Under the pieces are notes generated by a model that searched no databases, was not told the origin of the DNA, and was given only the letters and a program-made list of their open reading frames with translations. A DNA stretch of 64,000 nucleotides, from assembly GCA_964059195.1 (NCBI GenBank), contig CAXKWD010000011.1:16479478-16543477 (forward strand), written 5' to 3'. Source of the stretch: Ectobius pallidus. Lineage: Eukaryota; Arthropoda; Insecta; Blattodea; Ectobiidae. The position numbers were made by a program, and so were the translations under genes. Below are positions 53,930 through 64,000 of this stretch, piece by piece; position 1 is the first letter of the stretch, and each line of letters starts with the position of its first letter.

Positions 53930-54455
53930 TGTGGCGCAAGCGATGCATTCGCTTCATTCACGGAGGGGACCCGGCTTCGATTCGCGGTCCGAAGAAGTTA
54001 CCGAGGGTTTTTTCTTCTTCTTCTTCTTCTTCTTTTCGGGAGTTATTCCTCACCTGTTAGACGAACGTCCGGTAATTTTAGGCCCTTGTGGTCCCCGAAT
54101 ATCATCTGGCGTCATTACCATCTTCATCCCATCCGCGTTTTGTTCTGCACGAGTGTGTGTGTGCGACTGGTTTGTCTCGTCCCATGTGTTCGTGTTGTGT
54201 CGGAAGTGGCTCGGGCATTGGGCTGATCACCTATCCAAGGAGGTCCTCCAGGTCCTTGTCTGGTAAAAAATTTAAGTGTATGATCCAGGAGTGAAGTAGC
54301 GGCTTCGGTTATGGAAACCACCATTAACGGTCTTGGGAGTCGGCATGCTGACCGCATGCCCCCTAATCCCGCCATCTGCCTATGGTAGATGACGCAGCGT
54401 TCGGGTGGTAGGCCTAGTCCCTTCAGGGATATAGCGCCACGGAATTTAGTTTAGA
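53930..54455 (+). repeat. tRNA-derived SINE, family B, long copy
   Basis: tRNA-like head with B-box-like cggcttcgattcgcgg (53971-53986), a (TTC)n run (54012-54035), a central part 'gttagacgaacgtccgg' plus 'attttaggccctt' resembling the centre of SINE C, and the family B tail ('ggaaaccaccattaac', 'gtcggcatgctgaccgcatg', 'gatgacgcagcgttcgg'). Lies in intron 2. The open frames on both strands (53931-54375) are SINE-internal. Confidence 0.75.
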
Positions 54456-54792
54456 TCCAGGAATAATCCCTCTCCCGCATAAACTTCCCTACAATGGGAG
54501 AGAGTTAAACTAAGGGAAGAAGAAGTTTCACAAATGAAACGCTGCAGTTATACTGACTGCTATTTCTTCATATAGGTTACTAAGTAATGGAGTGCTGTGA
54601 CACGGAGTTCAGATTTTATCTCTTTCAGCTGAGTAAGGAAGGACAGAGCTTTGAACTTGAGCTTATTCTGTTGTTATTTTGCATTACTCACTCCTTAGTG
54701 GAAAAAAAAACGACGTTAGCTTGTGTACAGTTAGTAGAATTAACAAAAACACTAAACGACGGTTAACTATATTTTCTTCCTTCTTATCACAA

Positions 54793-55250
54793 TACAGTAA
54801 AACCACGATAGTCCGGCAGACCCGACAGTCAGGCACGCATCAGAAATAGATTATTTCCCGTATTTTGAGGGGTTTAGGGCTTTGGTACTGTGGCTAACAA
54901 TTTTTATTTGAATAAAATTAACTTTTTCTTGGTTTTTCAAAGTCGTAATGTTTTTTTATTTCGTAATAGGCCTATAAAATATGTATTTATATTGAACTTT
55001 GCTGACACTTTGAGCCTTAAACTGATTTAACTGCAGCACAGTATTTCATTTTTTATTCTATTTTGTTTTTACAATACAGTACTATAGACCTACATACTTA
55101 TATTTCTGTACTGTATTATCTTCTGTTATGTTTAATAAATAACAATTATTCGTTTTTGTACGTTAAAACCGTAATTTCTATTTATATCTCCTTGTTTAGA
55201 CGACAGATTGTTTAGAGCAGATTTTAAAAATGACCTTGATAATCCAGCAT
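54793..55250. mobile_element. pogo/Tigger-like element, one end only
   Basis: 'cagtaaaaccacgatagtcc' followed by ggcag at 54795 on, preceded by TA, is a pogo-type TIR, and 'gataatccagca' at 55238-55250 resembles a subterminal repeat of the other end. The matching terminal inverted repeat is missing, so the right boundary is a guess. Confidence 0.55.
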
Positions 55251-55260
55251 GGGAAATGAA

Positions 55261-55533
55261 CAGGGGCGGATCCAGAGAGACATTTTGGGGGGGGGGGGAA
55301 CCAAATTAGAGAGGGAAGTTTTTACTCATAAAAATTAATTATTCCCAGTACACAATTGAAAACAAGATGAACATTTCAGCATTTTCTTACAAAGGTATTT
55401 CAAAATAATGAATGTTGTTGCTTTAATTTAAGTATTTGGGTTATGTTCTAATAAATTTTGAATAATTTTTGCTTAAAGTTACAAATTTGGGGGGGAATTT
55501 CCCCCATTTCCCCCCCCCGTGGATCTGCCCCTG
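55261..55533. mobile_element. hAT-type MITE (CAGGGGCGGATCCA ends)
   Basis: 273 bp, ends caggggcggatcca and tggatctgcccctg (one mismatch), exact 8-bp duplication gaaatgaa (55253-55260 and 55534-55541). G- and C-runs just inside the ends. It lies in intron 2, directly after the pogo-like fragment. Confidence 0.93.
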
Positions 55534-55541
55534 GAAATGAA

Positions 55542-57322
55542 TTATGGGGTGTATAACAGGAAAATGTGTAAGTTTTCAATGCTTGCCTGAATTGTGCAAA
55601 TTAAATAGTTTCCCTAATTAAAATTTATTCTTAGTGGGGCGGAACTTGAAAGGATGGGAACCGCTGGTCTCTCGACTTGCAAATTTTAACTATAATATTA
55701 TAATAATCCATAAATGTGTAATTTTTGGCAGAGCACATAATGAATAGGCCTACCAAAATACATAAAAAGCATGTGATATTACTGCTGATGAAATTAGATT
55801 AAATATTATTACTAATTATAATTTTTATTATAATCAATGCATAAATATTAATACGCCATGATTGCTGTACAACTTAAAAAATCCAGAATAAAAAGGTAAT
55901 TTAAAAAACATATTACTGTATTATTATTATTGTTGTGAAACTAGCTGGTAATGGCTAAGGTAGTTTAATTGGCAAAAAAATATTATGGTTTCGATTGATT
56001 GTATGATTATTTGAAGATGAGGTGTACTGTTACTTAGGCCTTATTAAGTTAACAGTGTTTTGTTTTCCTATTAATTTGTTAATTTAATTATTTTGTTATC
56101 TCTCTCTTTCCTTATATAGCCTATACTCTTTAGATTAAGTTATAGACCATTTAGATAACCTATGTAATTACAAATTAGTAAGTTGAAAATTGTGAAGTGC
56201 ATGATAGGAATCCAGGACAGAGGCCAATAGGTATTAAAGTATTAAATTAAATAAAAATAAAACACTTAGGAATATAACCGTTGCCGGTGTGACGGAATTT
56301 TGTCCATGGGAAGTTCTTTTACATGCCTGTTAATCTACAGACATGGGATAATCACATTTATGCACACACACAAATGCCATCGACCTGCCCCGGGATCAAA
56401 CCCGCTTGCTACCTTTGGAGCAGAAAGCCACGACGAAGAAGAAGACGACGACGATGATTATGCTGATGGCCGTGGCGACAAGCTTTATTGTAATGAAGAG
56501 AGACTGTATTGACGATGATGTTAATGATCCTATAATGATAAATAACGATGAAAAGCATAATGATGACTATAAGGATAATTTTATAAGGACGGTAATTAGG
56601 AGTGTGTTCGCGATGGTGACTGTTGAGAAGAAGAGGAGAAATTAGTGCAGGTGATTAGTAGTTGCTGGTTGCTTGCAGTCTTGCAGACAAGACTTAGGTT
56701 TGTCTCGTGTGTGTGTGTGTGTACTTGAACTAAAATGAAACGTTACATTACAGAACGCCGGCGGCTGTAGCTCCTCTTAAAATAAAAGATCGTCTTACTG
56801 GTTTAATAATACTGGTCGCGTGAATTCGGATTTCCTTGTTCGCTAATAACTGTCTCTTCTTTGCTGCCTTCGGATACTCTGCCCAGTTCCGTATGTGTCA
56901 CACGTTCCCACGATATTACTCGCATTTTTATAGACGCAAGGACTTTTAAAAGTGACAGTATAGGCTAACTATGGTTCCCGTCCTAATGTTGGGAAATGTT
57001 AATAAAAGAATGGAATACTCAGAAAATGTTTTTAAGGTGAGAAGGTGCTTCAAATTTTGTAAAAGAAACCAGTTTTTTTTATTGTTGCCACAGTTTAAAA
57101 TCTGAAGAAAAAGAATGTGCAATTATAATTTTTAATTGAGCGTATTTGAGCTCTAACCAGCATATTACATACGTGTTACATTTTGGACGATTTTGCAAAT
57201 GTTTAGCAAATCTACCATAACTTCTATACTAATGGTCACAGATATCTAAACTAAATTTTGTTTTGAAAGGGAATTAACATGCATTCTTATGGTATCACTG
57301 TCAGCCCTCAACTTTAGCTTAT
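55542..57322. other. 1.8 kb of intron 2 without recognised elements
   Basis: A gac/gaa/gat-rich patch at 56427-56600 and a (GT)n run at 56707-56722 are simple-sequence. The frames 56300-56645 are not called. A higher-GC patch at 56750-56930 was not identified. Confidence 0.4.
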
Positions 57323-57330
57323 CTCTGGTA

Positions 57331-57578
57331 CAGAGGCGTAACGAGAGGGGGGTTTTGGGGGTTTGAACCCCTCCCCCCATTTATTAAAAAAGGAAAATTG
57401 TACAATTTGTTTAAGTCTGCTTATAAATGACTTAATCCGAGTATAAAGCGTGGGAAGCTTAAAACTCGTTATTGTGCATCTTATTTTTTTTAATTTTCCG
57501 GGGGAGGACCCCCGAAAATACCCCCCAGACCCCCCGGATGTTATAACCCCCCATATGGTCGGCCTGGTTACGCCTATG
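57331..57578. mobile_element. hAT-type MITE, copy 2 of the AGGCGTAAC family
   Basis: 248 bp, ends cagaggcgtaac and gttacgcctatg, exact 8-bp duplication ctctggta (57323-57330 and 57579-57586). Shares 'gcgtgggaagcttaaaactc' and 'atatggtcggcctgg' with copy 1 at 20560. Confidence 0.95.
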
Positions 57579-57586
57579 CTCTGGTA

Positions 57587-57950
57587 TGCAACAGGAATGT
57601 TCAGACTAATGGGTCAAGGTAGATAATAATAATTGTATAAATTTATCATTTTTCTCAGTATTACATTTTTGTTCATATTACGGTAACTTTATTTTAAAAA
57701 AACTACTCATCCAAAGTGCATGAAATCTTATGTGTGCACTAAACAAACATATATTATTAAAAAGAAGATAGGATTTTGCAGTGAAGTTCTTACAAATTAA
57801 ATTTTTAAAAAACAAAAGAAAATGTTATAAAATAACAATAATTTCTTTCATTCCAACCAAATGGTCATAGTATGTTCAACGGAGCAAAGTTGGAATGAAG
57901 CCTATATGGTAGGAGAATCAGGAGCACCCCGAGATAAATAGTCTACTCTT
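57587..57950. other. AT-rich intronic stretch
   Basis: Nothing recognised. Confidence 0.4.
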
Positions 57951-57954
57951 ATTT

Positions 57955-58400
57955 TCCACTTTTTTGCATTTTCCGGCATTTTATTTTCTGCTGGTGATTT
58001 TTAGGCAGTTTTCATTCTTTCGTTGCAATTTACCTATTTTGTCTTCAGAATGAACTTTTCCAACATTACAGACAAAGCGATATCATAATTCCTTACCTCC
58101 AAACAGTTGAATTGAATACTGATTTGGCATCTTTAAAGGCAGACAAAGAAGTGCAACATTCATTAATAAATACATTAAACATAACAATAATAATAGAAAA
58201 CATAACAATAATAATGTTAATAAAAAGAGAAAAATAAAATACTTAAATCTTTCTCTTTGTTTATTTTTATTTATTGTTATAATACTGTATATTACTTTTT
58301 AATAATACATATTTTGCAATATTAAGTCTTTTTTTAAATATTTCATGTCATATTTTCTTAAAATTAGGTCATTTTTCAGGCATTATTAAGTCATTAACTT
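57955..58400. mobile_element. repeat of hAT-like type, copy 2 (partner at 42580)
   Basis: Same orientation and layout as 42580-43045 with 'ttttgcattttccggcattt' and 'aggtcatttttcaggcatta' words at its ends. TIRs not identified. Lies in intron 2, about 180 bp before exon 3. Confidence 0.6.
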
Positions 58401-58577
58401 CCGAGCAATAGTTGTCAGAATATTCTGGTCTTATTTGAGTGAATGTACGTTGCGGAATAGGTGTACTGTCATGTACAATTGAAATAATAATATGATTGTA
58501 ATGTCGAGCTTATAAGGAAAAGAATTAAATTAGCTTAAATTTAATTTAATTTAATTTAACAATGATTTGTGCTCCAG

Positions 58578-58726
58578 GATTTCGACCACGACAGGAGTAT
58601 ACTTTTGTTCTGGAGGGTAGAACTGTAGCAGGGTTTCCTGGCTTAGGAGAAAAGCGACATGTTGGTATTCTCTACAGAGGAGGTATCAAGATACAGAGGG
58701 ATACGGCCACCAGCATTCTCCTCAAA
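58578..58726 (+). CDS. exon 3: start of a vitellogenin-N domain
   Basis: Acceptor gatttgtgctccag (to 58577) and donor GTGAGT (58727) bound 149 nt. In the phase set by exon 2 it reads GFRPRQEYTFVLEGRTVAGF, then PGLGEKRHVGILYRGGIKIQ and ends ILLK at a codon boundary. The pattern 'xEYxYxxxGRTxxGxxxL...xxGIxxxxxxxIQ...LLxK' is the first strand segment of the lipoprotein N-terminal domain shared by vitellogenins, apolipophorin/apoB and microsomal transfer protein, which binds and carries lipid. Intron 2 is 5720 bp. Which family member it is cannot be told from 52 codons. The next exon was not found with confidence in the remaining 5.3 kb, so the gene probably continues beyond the window. The open frame starting at 58562 includes the acceptor and is not the true start. 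Confidence 0.62.
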
Positions 58727-59310
58727 GTGAGTAACAACACTATCACTAAACTAACTCCTTAAGGTACTTGGAACTCATCTAATTCATAATCACAGCTCCA
58801 AGGAACACCACGCTATTTCATGCCACTGTTGACTAAGCTATCTTGTCTCACTTTGCTTGTGAGTGTTTACTTTTCCACAAATGTATGCAAAAAATGTATG
58901 CAGAAAGCACTAAGTTCAATGAATTTTAAAAATCATTAGCAGTTACTTATAGGGAGCTGACGGCATTGAACTTTCAAGGATATCTCGCATACTAACTGTG
59001 TTATGAAGAGGTAAACACATATGTGTATTTTCTACATTTCTTAACCGAATACGGTAACATTTTAAAAACATTTATTGCATCTTATGGTAAACATAACCGA
59101 ATCTAGTTAATTACAGGTTTTTCTGTCTTATCTCACTCAAAATATTTATCTTTTATTTTTTGCAGTAAAATTTGACTTGGGAGAGAGTGGAAACAGGGTT
59201 TTCAGTTTGGCTCGCTGGCACTAAAGACCAGTTAGCTCACATAGGATGTGCCCAATCCCATTTCAAATATTTCCCTGGAGTCTAACCCCCAGATTCTCAC
59301 ATATTTAGCC
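58727..59310. other. start of intron 3, nothing recognised
   Basis: An acceptor-like ttttttgcag ends at 59165 but is followed by TAA in the required phase. Confidence 0.4.
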
Positions 59311-59315
59311 ATTTA

Positions 59316-59344
59316 CATATATATATATATATATATATATATAA
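59316..59344 (+). repeat. (AT)n microsatellite
   Basis: About 13 AT units. Confidence 0.9.
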
Positions 59345-59472
59345 GTCTACGCAAAATATTTTCGCAGCTAATCTGGCGCGGAGAAATTAACGAAGCTAAT
59401 AATTAATGGATTATGAATAGTCAAAGGGCGGAAATGAGGGCATTTTTAAAGCCGAATTGCTAAATTAATAAT

Positions 59473-59705
59473 GAAGGGGCTAGTTCCATAAGGGCGTAAG
59501 GCACATCTTGAATTTTGAGCTTTTAACATTTATGCCTTCTCCTCATATCTCTTAAATACTCAGTGAACAATTTATACTTGTGCCTTAAACCTCTGCTCAG
59601 TCATAAGAAAAGACCTGTCCTTGTGAGTGATAACATTGTTTAAAAACATTAAGATTTCTCAAAACTATGCTCTTGTGCCTTACACCCTTATGGAAATTGC
59701 CCCTT
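59473..59705. mobile_element. MITE with 32-bp TIRs, copy 2
   Basis: Nearly identical to 52029-52262 in the same orientation; the right TIR has several substitutions (tatggaaattgcccctt). Flanks show no clear duplication. Confidence 0.9.
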
Positions 59706-60205
59706 AAATTTTGTGCACAGGAAACAAAAATAGCAATTTTTGCAAATTTCAAAGGTTCCCTTGCCTACGACTGCTTGCTGGTGAAGATGAATTACGGCAT
59801 AGGATTGAAAGGCGGGATACTGTTCGATACTGCCAGCATTACAGAGGGACTTACTTGGAGAAGTAGTGTACTGGGTAGGTTCAGTTCATAGCAGTACACT
59901 GTAATAAAACCATAGAAATCTTACATGCTGACTAATGTACAATTCATTTCAATATACCAACACTTCAATACAATCGTCATAGGCGATTCATAAGCATCCC
60001 ACTATTAGAAAGATCAGATTTAAGTGGCAGAATCTGCTAACCCAGTAGGAACCTGTATATATACGAGTTTTCCCAGATCACTGGTGGGATTAAGCAGTGC
60101 TGGCGATGATCTACTGACTTAGCAGGAATGGTTCCCGTGGAAATAAGCCTTCACAGAACAGAGTGATCGCCAACAGGAGTGCTCGCTCCTCAATACTGCA
60201 CGAGT
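59706..60205. other. unassigned stretch
   Basis: A possible exon 59721-59873 (acceptor tttgtgcacag, donor GTAGGT) reads in part FKGSLAYDCLLVKMNYGIG and GGILFDTASITEGLTW. It would fit phase 0 after exon 3 but does not resemble the expected vitellogenin-N continuation, so it is not called. Confidence 0.3.
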
Positions 60206-60213
60206 GTCATCAG

Positions 60214-60880
60214 TAGGGCAAGGCATTTGATGATTTGGCATCTTTTTTATATGAAGGCTAAAAGATAGCTCGAATGTATATAAATGTGTATCATGAAATA
60301 ATTGATTACATAAGGGCAATTTGTTTTTGCATTTTTTTGCTTTATTTTGCATTTTTAGTCATTTTTAAGAGATAGGTCATTTTTGAGCAATTTTCAGGTC
60401 ATTTTCTGCATTTTTAGGTCATTTTCTGCATTTTTAGGTCTTTTTCGGCATTTTAGGTCATGTTTCAGTGGAGATAAGAGGAGCTTTTTCATGTAGAAAT
60501 CGTTACTTTCAGACAACAGACAATCGTTTTATTTGAGAATCTCCACCAAGCATTCATAGTTAATTTTAATTTATGTTTCTTGTAAACTTTTATGGGCATG
60601 CCAGTTTTTTCGCTAAGGGTGTCCAAGTAGTATAGACGTACTTACTTTTTAGTAATAAGTGTGATTTATATTGTAAACTCATATAGGCCTTTAACGCACT
60701 GTCATCCGTTAAATTGCTTTTAGCAAATCATTACTTAAAAAAACTAAATATAAGTAATAATGGAAAATTTATTGGTAATTTTTTAAAATACTGTGTCATT
60801 TTTTAACTATTTTAGGTCATAAATGCATTTTTAATTTTGAATTTTTTCACTATTTTATGGTCATTAAATGCCTTGGCCTA
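60214..60880. mobile_element. hAT-type element, copy 2 of the AAGGCATTTRATGA family
   Basis: 667 bp, ends tagggcaaggcatttgatga and tcattaaatgccttggccta, exact 8-bp duplication gtcatcag (60206-60213 and 60881-60888). 60325-60470 is a clear array of ttttgcattttt and aggtcattttc words, about 18 bp apart. Opposite orientation to 32102-32819. Confidence 0.95.
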
Positions 60881-60888
60881 GTCATCAG

Positions 60889-61640
60889 TATTGACAGAAT
60901 CCAACCGCAAAAGCGGATCTCCCCGTGTGGAGCACACTACAGAGACTGCATATCAGGACTGGCAAGACTACTTCACATTACATTTCATATTATGCTGATC
61001 ACATAAGCATATACACAAGCACAGAAATACACATAGGCCTATACAATATTCCCACATTACTATTTATTTATTTATTTATTAGCTTCCAAGAAGACCTGAA
61101 GTATCAAATTTCAGGAAGGGATGCAAAAGTTCTATTATCACATGAATGGGGAAGTAAGTTTAAATGTTGCTTGCATGCCCAGTGAAATCGCTCATTCACA
61201 GTTAATACGTACAGACCGAATATAATACGGCGTCCACCTAATAAAGGGCAACTGTTGTTATTAAAACTTAAAAAATAATATCCTTTACTACGAAATAATT
61301 CCATAACAAGAGGATATGAATTACTGCATACTGAATACATTTATTTCTTAGGTGAGGTTTTACGACTTTCTTTGCATTTACTCAAAGGAAAGGTATCAAG
61401 TTTCTGAAAAGTCGTGACTTTGAGGTATGGTAAGGATAGGCCATACATTTCCGTGGATTATGAATCACAAAGCCAGGGGAATAAGATTATTATTTGATGA
61501 GTTAGCCTGTGTTTTTTCAGAATCACAGTGAATAGATAAATTAGCTACCCAGTTTTCCTTTGGAGAGAGATACCTTGAGTTTGTAGAAACGTTTTTTTAA
61601 TTAATTTTAAAGTTATTCAAAGGAAAATATTTTATCCAAC
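60889..61640. other. unassigned stretch
   Basis: A donor-like gggaagtaagt at 61149-61159 and acceptor-like tttattag at about 61081 bound FQEDLKYQISGRDAKVLL, but the phase does not fit exon 3. Not called. Confidence 0.3.
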
Positions 61641-61642
61641 GT

Positions 61643-61988
61643 TAGAGCCTTTTCACACTTGGTCACTTGTGACGGTTACCGGCGAAGAAGCATTGGTTTA
61701 AATGGGAGCGTTCACACTGGGTCACAAGTGACCGTCACCGCGTTTTATGATTGCCAACAATGCAAGTTGTATATACATACGCTAATTCAGTTGTATAATC
61801 GAGCTCAGCGAAACTAGCTATCCAGCCATGAGTTTAGATTTGATCAATACTGAAGATTTTATAAGTGAAGTGGAATGTCGACCAGCCATTTGCGATGTCA
61901 AAAACGATTACAAATTGTTTCAACATGAAGCTACTATTGGCAATACTAGCGGTGACCGTCACAAGTGACCCAGTGTGAAAAGGCCCTA
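61643..61988 (+). mobile_element. PIF/Harbinger-type deletion derivative
   Basis: Ends tagagccttttcacacttgg and gtgtgaaaaggcccta extend over about 36 bp including gtcacttgtgacggt. A third, internal inverted copy (cactgggtcacaagtgaccg) lies at 61716-61735. 346 bp in all, enclosing the start of a MADF-domain protein. GGGCCTTTTCACAC-type ends and an MADF/Myb-like second protein are typical of Harbinger; the 3-bp duplication is not cleanly readable (tta / tag). Confidence 0.75.
61828..61968 (+). pseudogene. start of a MADF-domain protein, truncated
   Basis: ATG at 61828 opens MSLDLINTEDFISEVECRPA, then ICDVKNDYKLFQHEAT, and runs into the right terminal inverted repeat, stopping at TGA 61966-61968. 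'FIxEVExRPAIWDxxxxDYK' is the first helix region of the MADF (Myb/SANT-like) DNA-binding domain; the usual Trp is Cys here. Harbinger transposons encode such a protein beside the transposase, where it helps DNA binding and nuclear import. Only about 40 residues survive between the two ends, so this is the remnant left by internal deletion. A small host MADF gene is unlikely given the enclosing TIRs. Confidence 0.7.
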
Positions 61989-61989
61989 G

Positions 61990-62900
61990 AAACTATCAAC
62001 TAGTCGCTTAAATCAAACTAGCAAACTCAAATATCCTAAATTCATTAATAAACACAGTATTTTTTAACATGGTCACCTTCATCGGTACTGGTCATACTGT
62101 AAATCCTTGTAGTAAAAACGAACGCGTAATCATAACGGTTTCTCAGTGAAAGATAACCTTGCACTTCTTAATGTAGGGATAATGATCGTCATCAAGATAC
62201 GGGACCTGAGATCCAGGCTTCAATAATGAAAAAAGAAAATGAAGTTCCTGACAGTTCTCACTATAAATAACGAACCCACACTATCCTACTTACGGCTATT
62301 GTTTACAGAGTGTAATTAGATGATGTTGGTGGGTGAAAGTGTGGTAACCCAGCAAAGAAATTCATCAAATTGCCTTACCAAATGGATTTGGAACCGTAAT
62401 CAGCAGCTCGTAGGAGTGTGAAGAATAAAACCTTTATCGTTAAGTAATGTGTGTATCCAAGAACAATTTATCTGAAATGCATGTAGACTTTTTAAATTTA
62501 TAAGTTATTTGCCTAGTAAAGACATTTATTATAGCAGATAAAATAGGGAATTTAGAAAAGTTGATTTCACTGAAGAAAGTCAAAAAATCAACCGAGTACA
62601 GGCCTTCTTAGGCTGCCTAAATGGCTACAGATATAACAGTTGAGTATGGAAGATTAGTTGCGCACCATAGGCTATTTACCTATTGAGGAGAAATCCGCCT
62701 TTAGCAGACAATCTATAGGTCAAATATGGAGAAAAAAATTATTTTACGATGTGTAATTTACACTAATAATTGAGTATTCAATAGGCGATTTATTCAGCGA
62801 TAGCAATAGAAGAGTATTTGTGTACCAAAGTTCACATTATTGACTAAAATGACTTTTATTTTTGTTACTATTCAGGCCACATATTAAGAGATTTCGGGTA
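61990..62900. other. unassigned stretch
   Basis: Nothing recognised. Confidence 0.4.
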
Positions 62901-62904
62901 CGTT

Positions 62905-62988
62905 CATGGGTAGACGACTGGTCTCGCCATCAACGTACCAAGCTGATACTCCGGGTTCAATACCTGATTAGGAGAAACTTTCCTCTAC
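62905..62988 (+). repeat. tRNA-like SINE head
   Basis: B box ccgggttcaatacctg (62950-62965) with an upstream 'gggtagacgactggtctcgc' that is tRNA-like but with a poor A box. 'aggagaaactttcctct' follows, reminiscent of the end of the tRNA-like repeat at 49049. Confidence 0.5.
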
Positions 62989-63087
62989 AGAATATAATTT
63001 ATATTTTATTCTATTATCAAATTGTTCAAGTAACGTTCTTTAGTATTAATAAACTTTACTTTCTCCCCAATGAGGGTAGTATTATAA

Positions 63088-63448
63088 TAAAGTCTAATAT
63101 AATTTTTCCACCTTATACCCTCATTTAAATATAATTATTTGGCCTACGTTACATTGATAATTTTAATCCAGGGTACTTTTATATATTATATAAGGAATAT
63201 TTGTACTAGAAGAATAAACCTTGAGGGGTTAAAGGCAAACCATCGAAGAATTATTATAATTATTATAATAATTATTTGGCCTATGTTGCATTGAAAATTT
63301 TAATCCAGAGTATTTTTATATACTAGGCTATAAAAGGAATATTTGTACTAGAAGAATAAACCATGAGGACTTAAAGGCAAACCATCGAAGAATTATTATT
63401 TTTAAATGAGAGTATAAGGTGGAAAAATTATGTTCGACTTTATTAACG
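63088..63448. repeat. fold-back structure enclosing a tandem duplication
   Basis: Arms 63088-63127 and 63401-63448 are reverse complements (core ttttccaccttataccctca with tgagagtataaggtggaaaa). Between them are two direct copies of a unit of about 130 bp (63133-63257 and 63270-63400), about 90% alike, each ending aaccatcgaagaattatt. The arm core resembles the outer ends of the Penelope-like element at 11.3-12.4 kb. Confidence 0.8.
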
Positions 63449-63822
63449 TTCTTTACTTTGAAGACAGTTATTTATACCTAGCACATTAAAACATGTTCAT
63501 ATGAATGAAAAAAATTCTAGCACAGTATAGAATAGACTAAACGATAATCACGAGGACAGTTAATGACGAAAGCTAGTCCTAAATATAGTTCTGTCTAATC
63601 AGTATTTCTAGGGCTCCAATTTCCTAAACCATTATTTGTTGAATATATCACACAGTGGACATTATAATTCCCAACCAGAAACCGTTTATGACAGTGACAC
63701 ATAAAATCACGTCATAACGGGCATCGTACTATCTCAGAGGACGTCGATACAATTTTGATAATTCTTGTCTCGTAAGATGAAATGATAAGATGGAAGTTCT
63801 TAAGCTCAAAAGGCCAAGAACA
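63449..63822. other. unassigned stretch
   Basis: Nothing recognised. Confidence 0.4.
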
Positions 63823-63826
63823 CATA

Positions 63827-64000
63827 CAGTAGAGTCCCGCTATTCCGAACTAATTGAGACCGAACACCGTTCGGTTTAGCGGGAATTCGGAATAGGCGGA
63901 TTTCATTAATAATACCTACGCATTGACTTGTTAAGGCGTAAATTATGTGCTGGGAATTGTATAAATGGAGCCGACATGTGCTGTAAGTAACAAGCTTTCA
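63827..64000. mobile_element. pogo/Tigger-like element, left end, cut by window edge
   Basis: 'cagtagagtcccgctattcc' (63827-63846) preceded by TA is a pogo-type TIR; 'agcgggaattcggaatagg' just inside repeats it in inverted form. The rest lies beyond 64000. Confidence 0.55.

Noticed and set aside
59721..59873. Candidate exon 4 of the lipid-transfer gene
   Set aside because: Splice sites and phase 0 are acceptable, but the peptide does not resemble the vitellogenin-N continuation and the acceptor lies just after a MITE end.
61081..61150. Candidate exon with FQEDLKYQISGRD
   Set aside because: Needs phase 2 input, which exon 3 (phase 0) does not provide, and other phases hit a TGA.

Overview
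This is a 64 kb window of animal nuclear DNA: AT-rich, with tRNA-derived SINEs, several LINE clades, many TIR transposons, trinucleotide microsatellites and long stretches without coding capacity. It is most likely from an insect. The frequent 'aggcctat' texture and a LINE tail ending in 'AAMNLRVL' recall cockroach or termite (Blattodea) repeats, but that is inference from memory. There is no operon, CRISPR array, rRNA or other prokaryotic feature.

Layout. 0-5 kb: purine-rich GACA/GATA tract, a degenerate hammerhead-like motif and a tRNA-derived SINE. 5-10 kb: SINE A, three hAT-type non-autonomous elements (one nested) and a MITE. 10-13 kb: a frameshifted beta/gamma-crystallin-like exon remnant, then a Penelope-like retroelement end with 320-bp inverted arms, the C-terminus of its GIY-YIG endonuclease and a complete hammerhead motif. 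13.9-16.7 kb: two 5'-truncated LINEs, one with RNase H. 17-19 kb: a palindrome of 18-bp repeats with a small transposon at its exact centre, a fresh tandem duplication, and a Mutator-like element. 20.5-29.8 kb: a four-level nest in which a hAT-type element sits in the tail of a LINE fragment, an RTE-type LINE lies inside the hAT, and a Jockey/CR1-type LINE lies inside the endonuclease domain of the RTE. 30-46 kb: SINEs, further hAT elements (one with a recognisable transposase relic), a pogo-like element, a second Penelope-like inverted repeat with hammerhead, and an IS630/Tc1-type relic. 47.9-58.7 kb: the only convincing host gene, three phase-compatible exons on the + strand encoding a signal peptide and the start of a vitellogenin-N (large lipid transfer protein) domain, with introns of 4.9 and 5.7 kb full of repeats. 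59-64 kb: MITEs, a hAT, a Harbinger-type deletion derivative carrying a MADF-domain start, a fold-back structure and the start of a pogo-like element running off the window.

Every transposase or reverse transcriptase reading frame seen is broken by a stop, frameshift or truncation. At least fourteen hAT-type elements can be called from TIRs, most with an exact or near-exact 8-bp target duplication. All assignments come from reading sequence and translations by eye; none was checked against a database.
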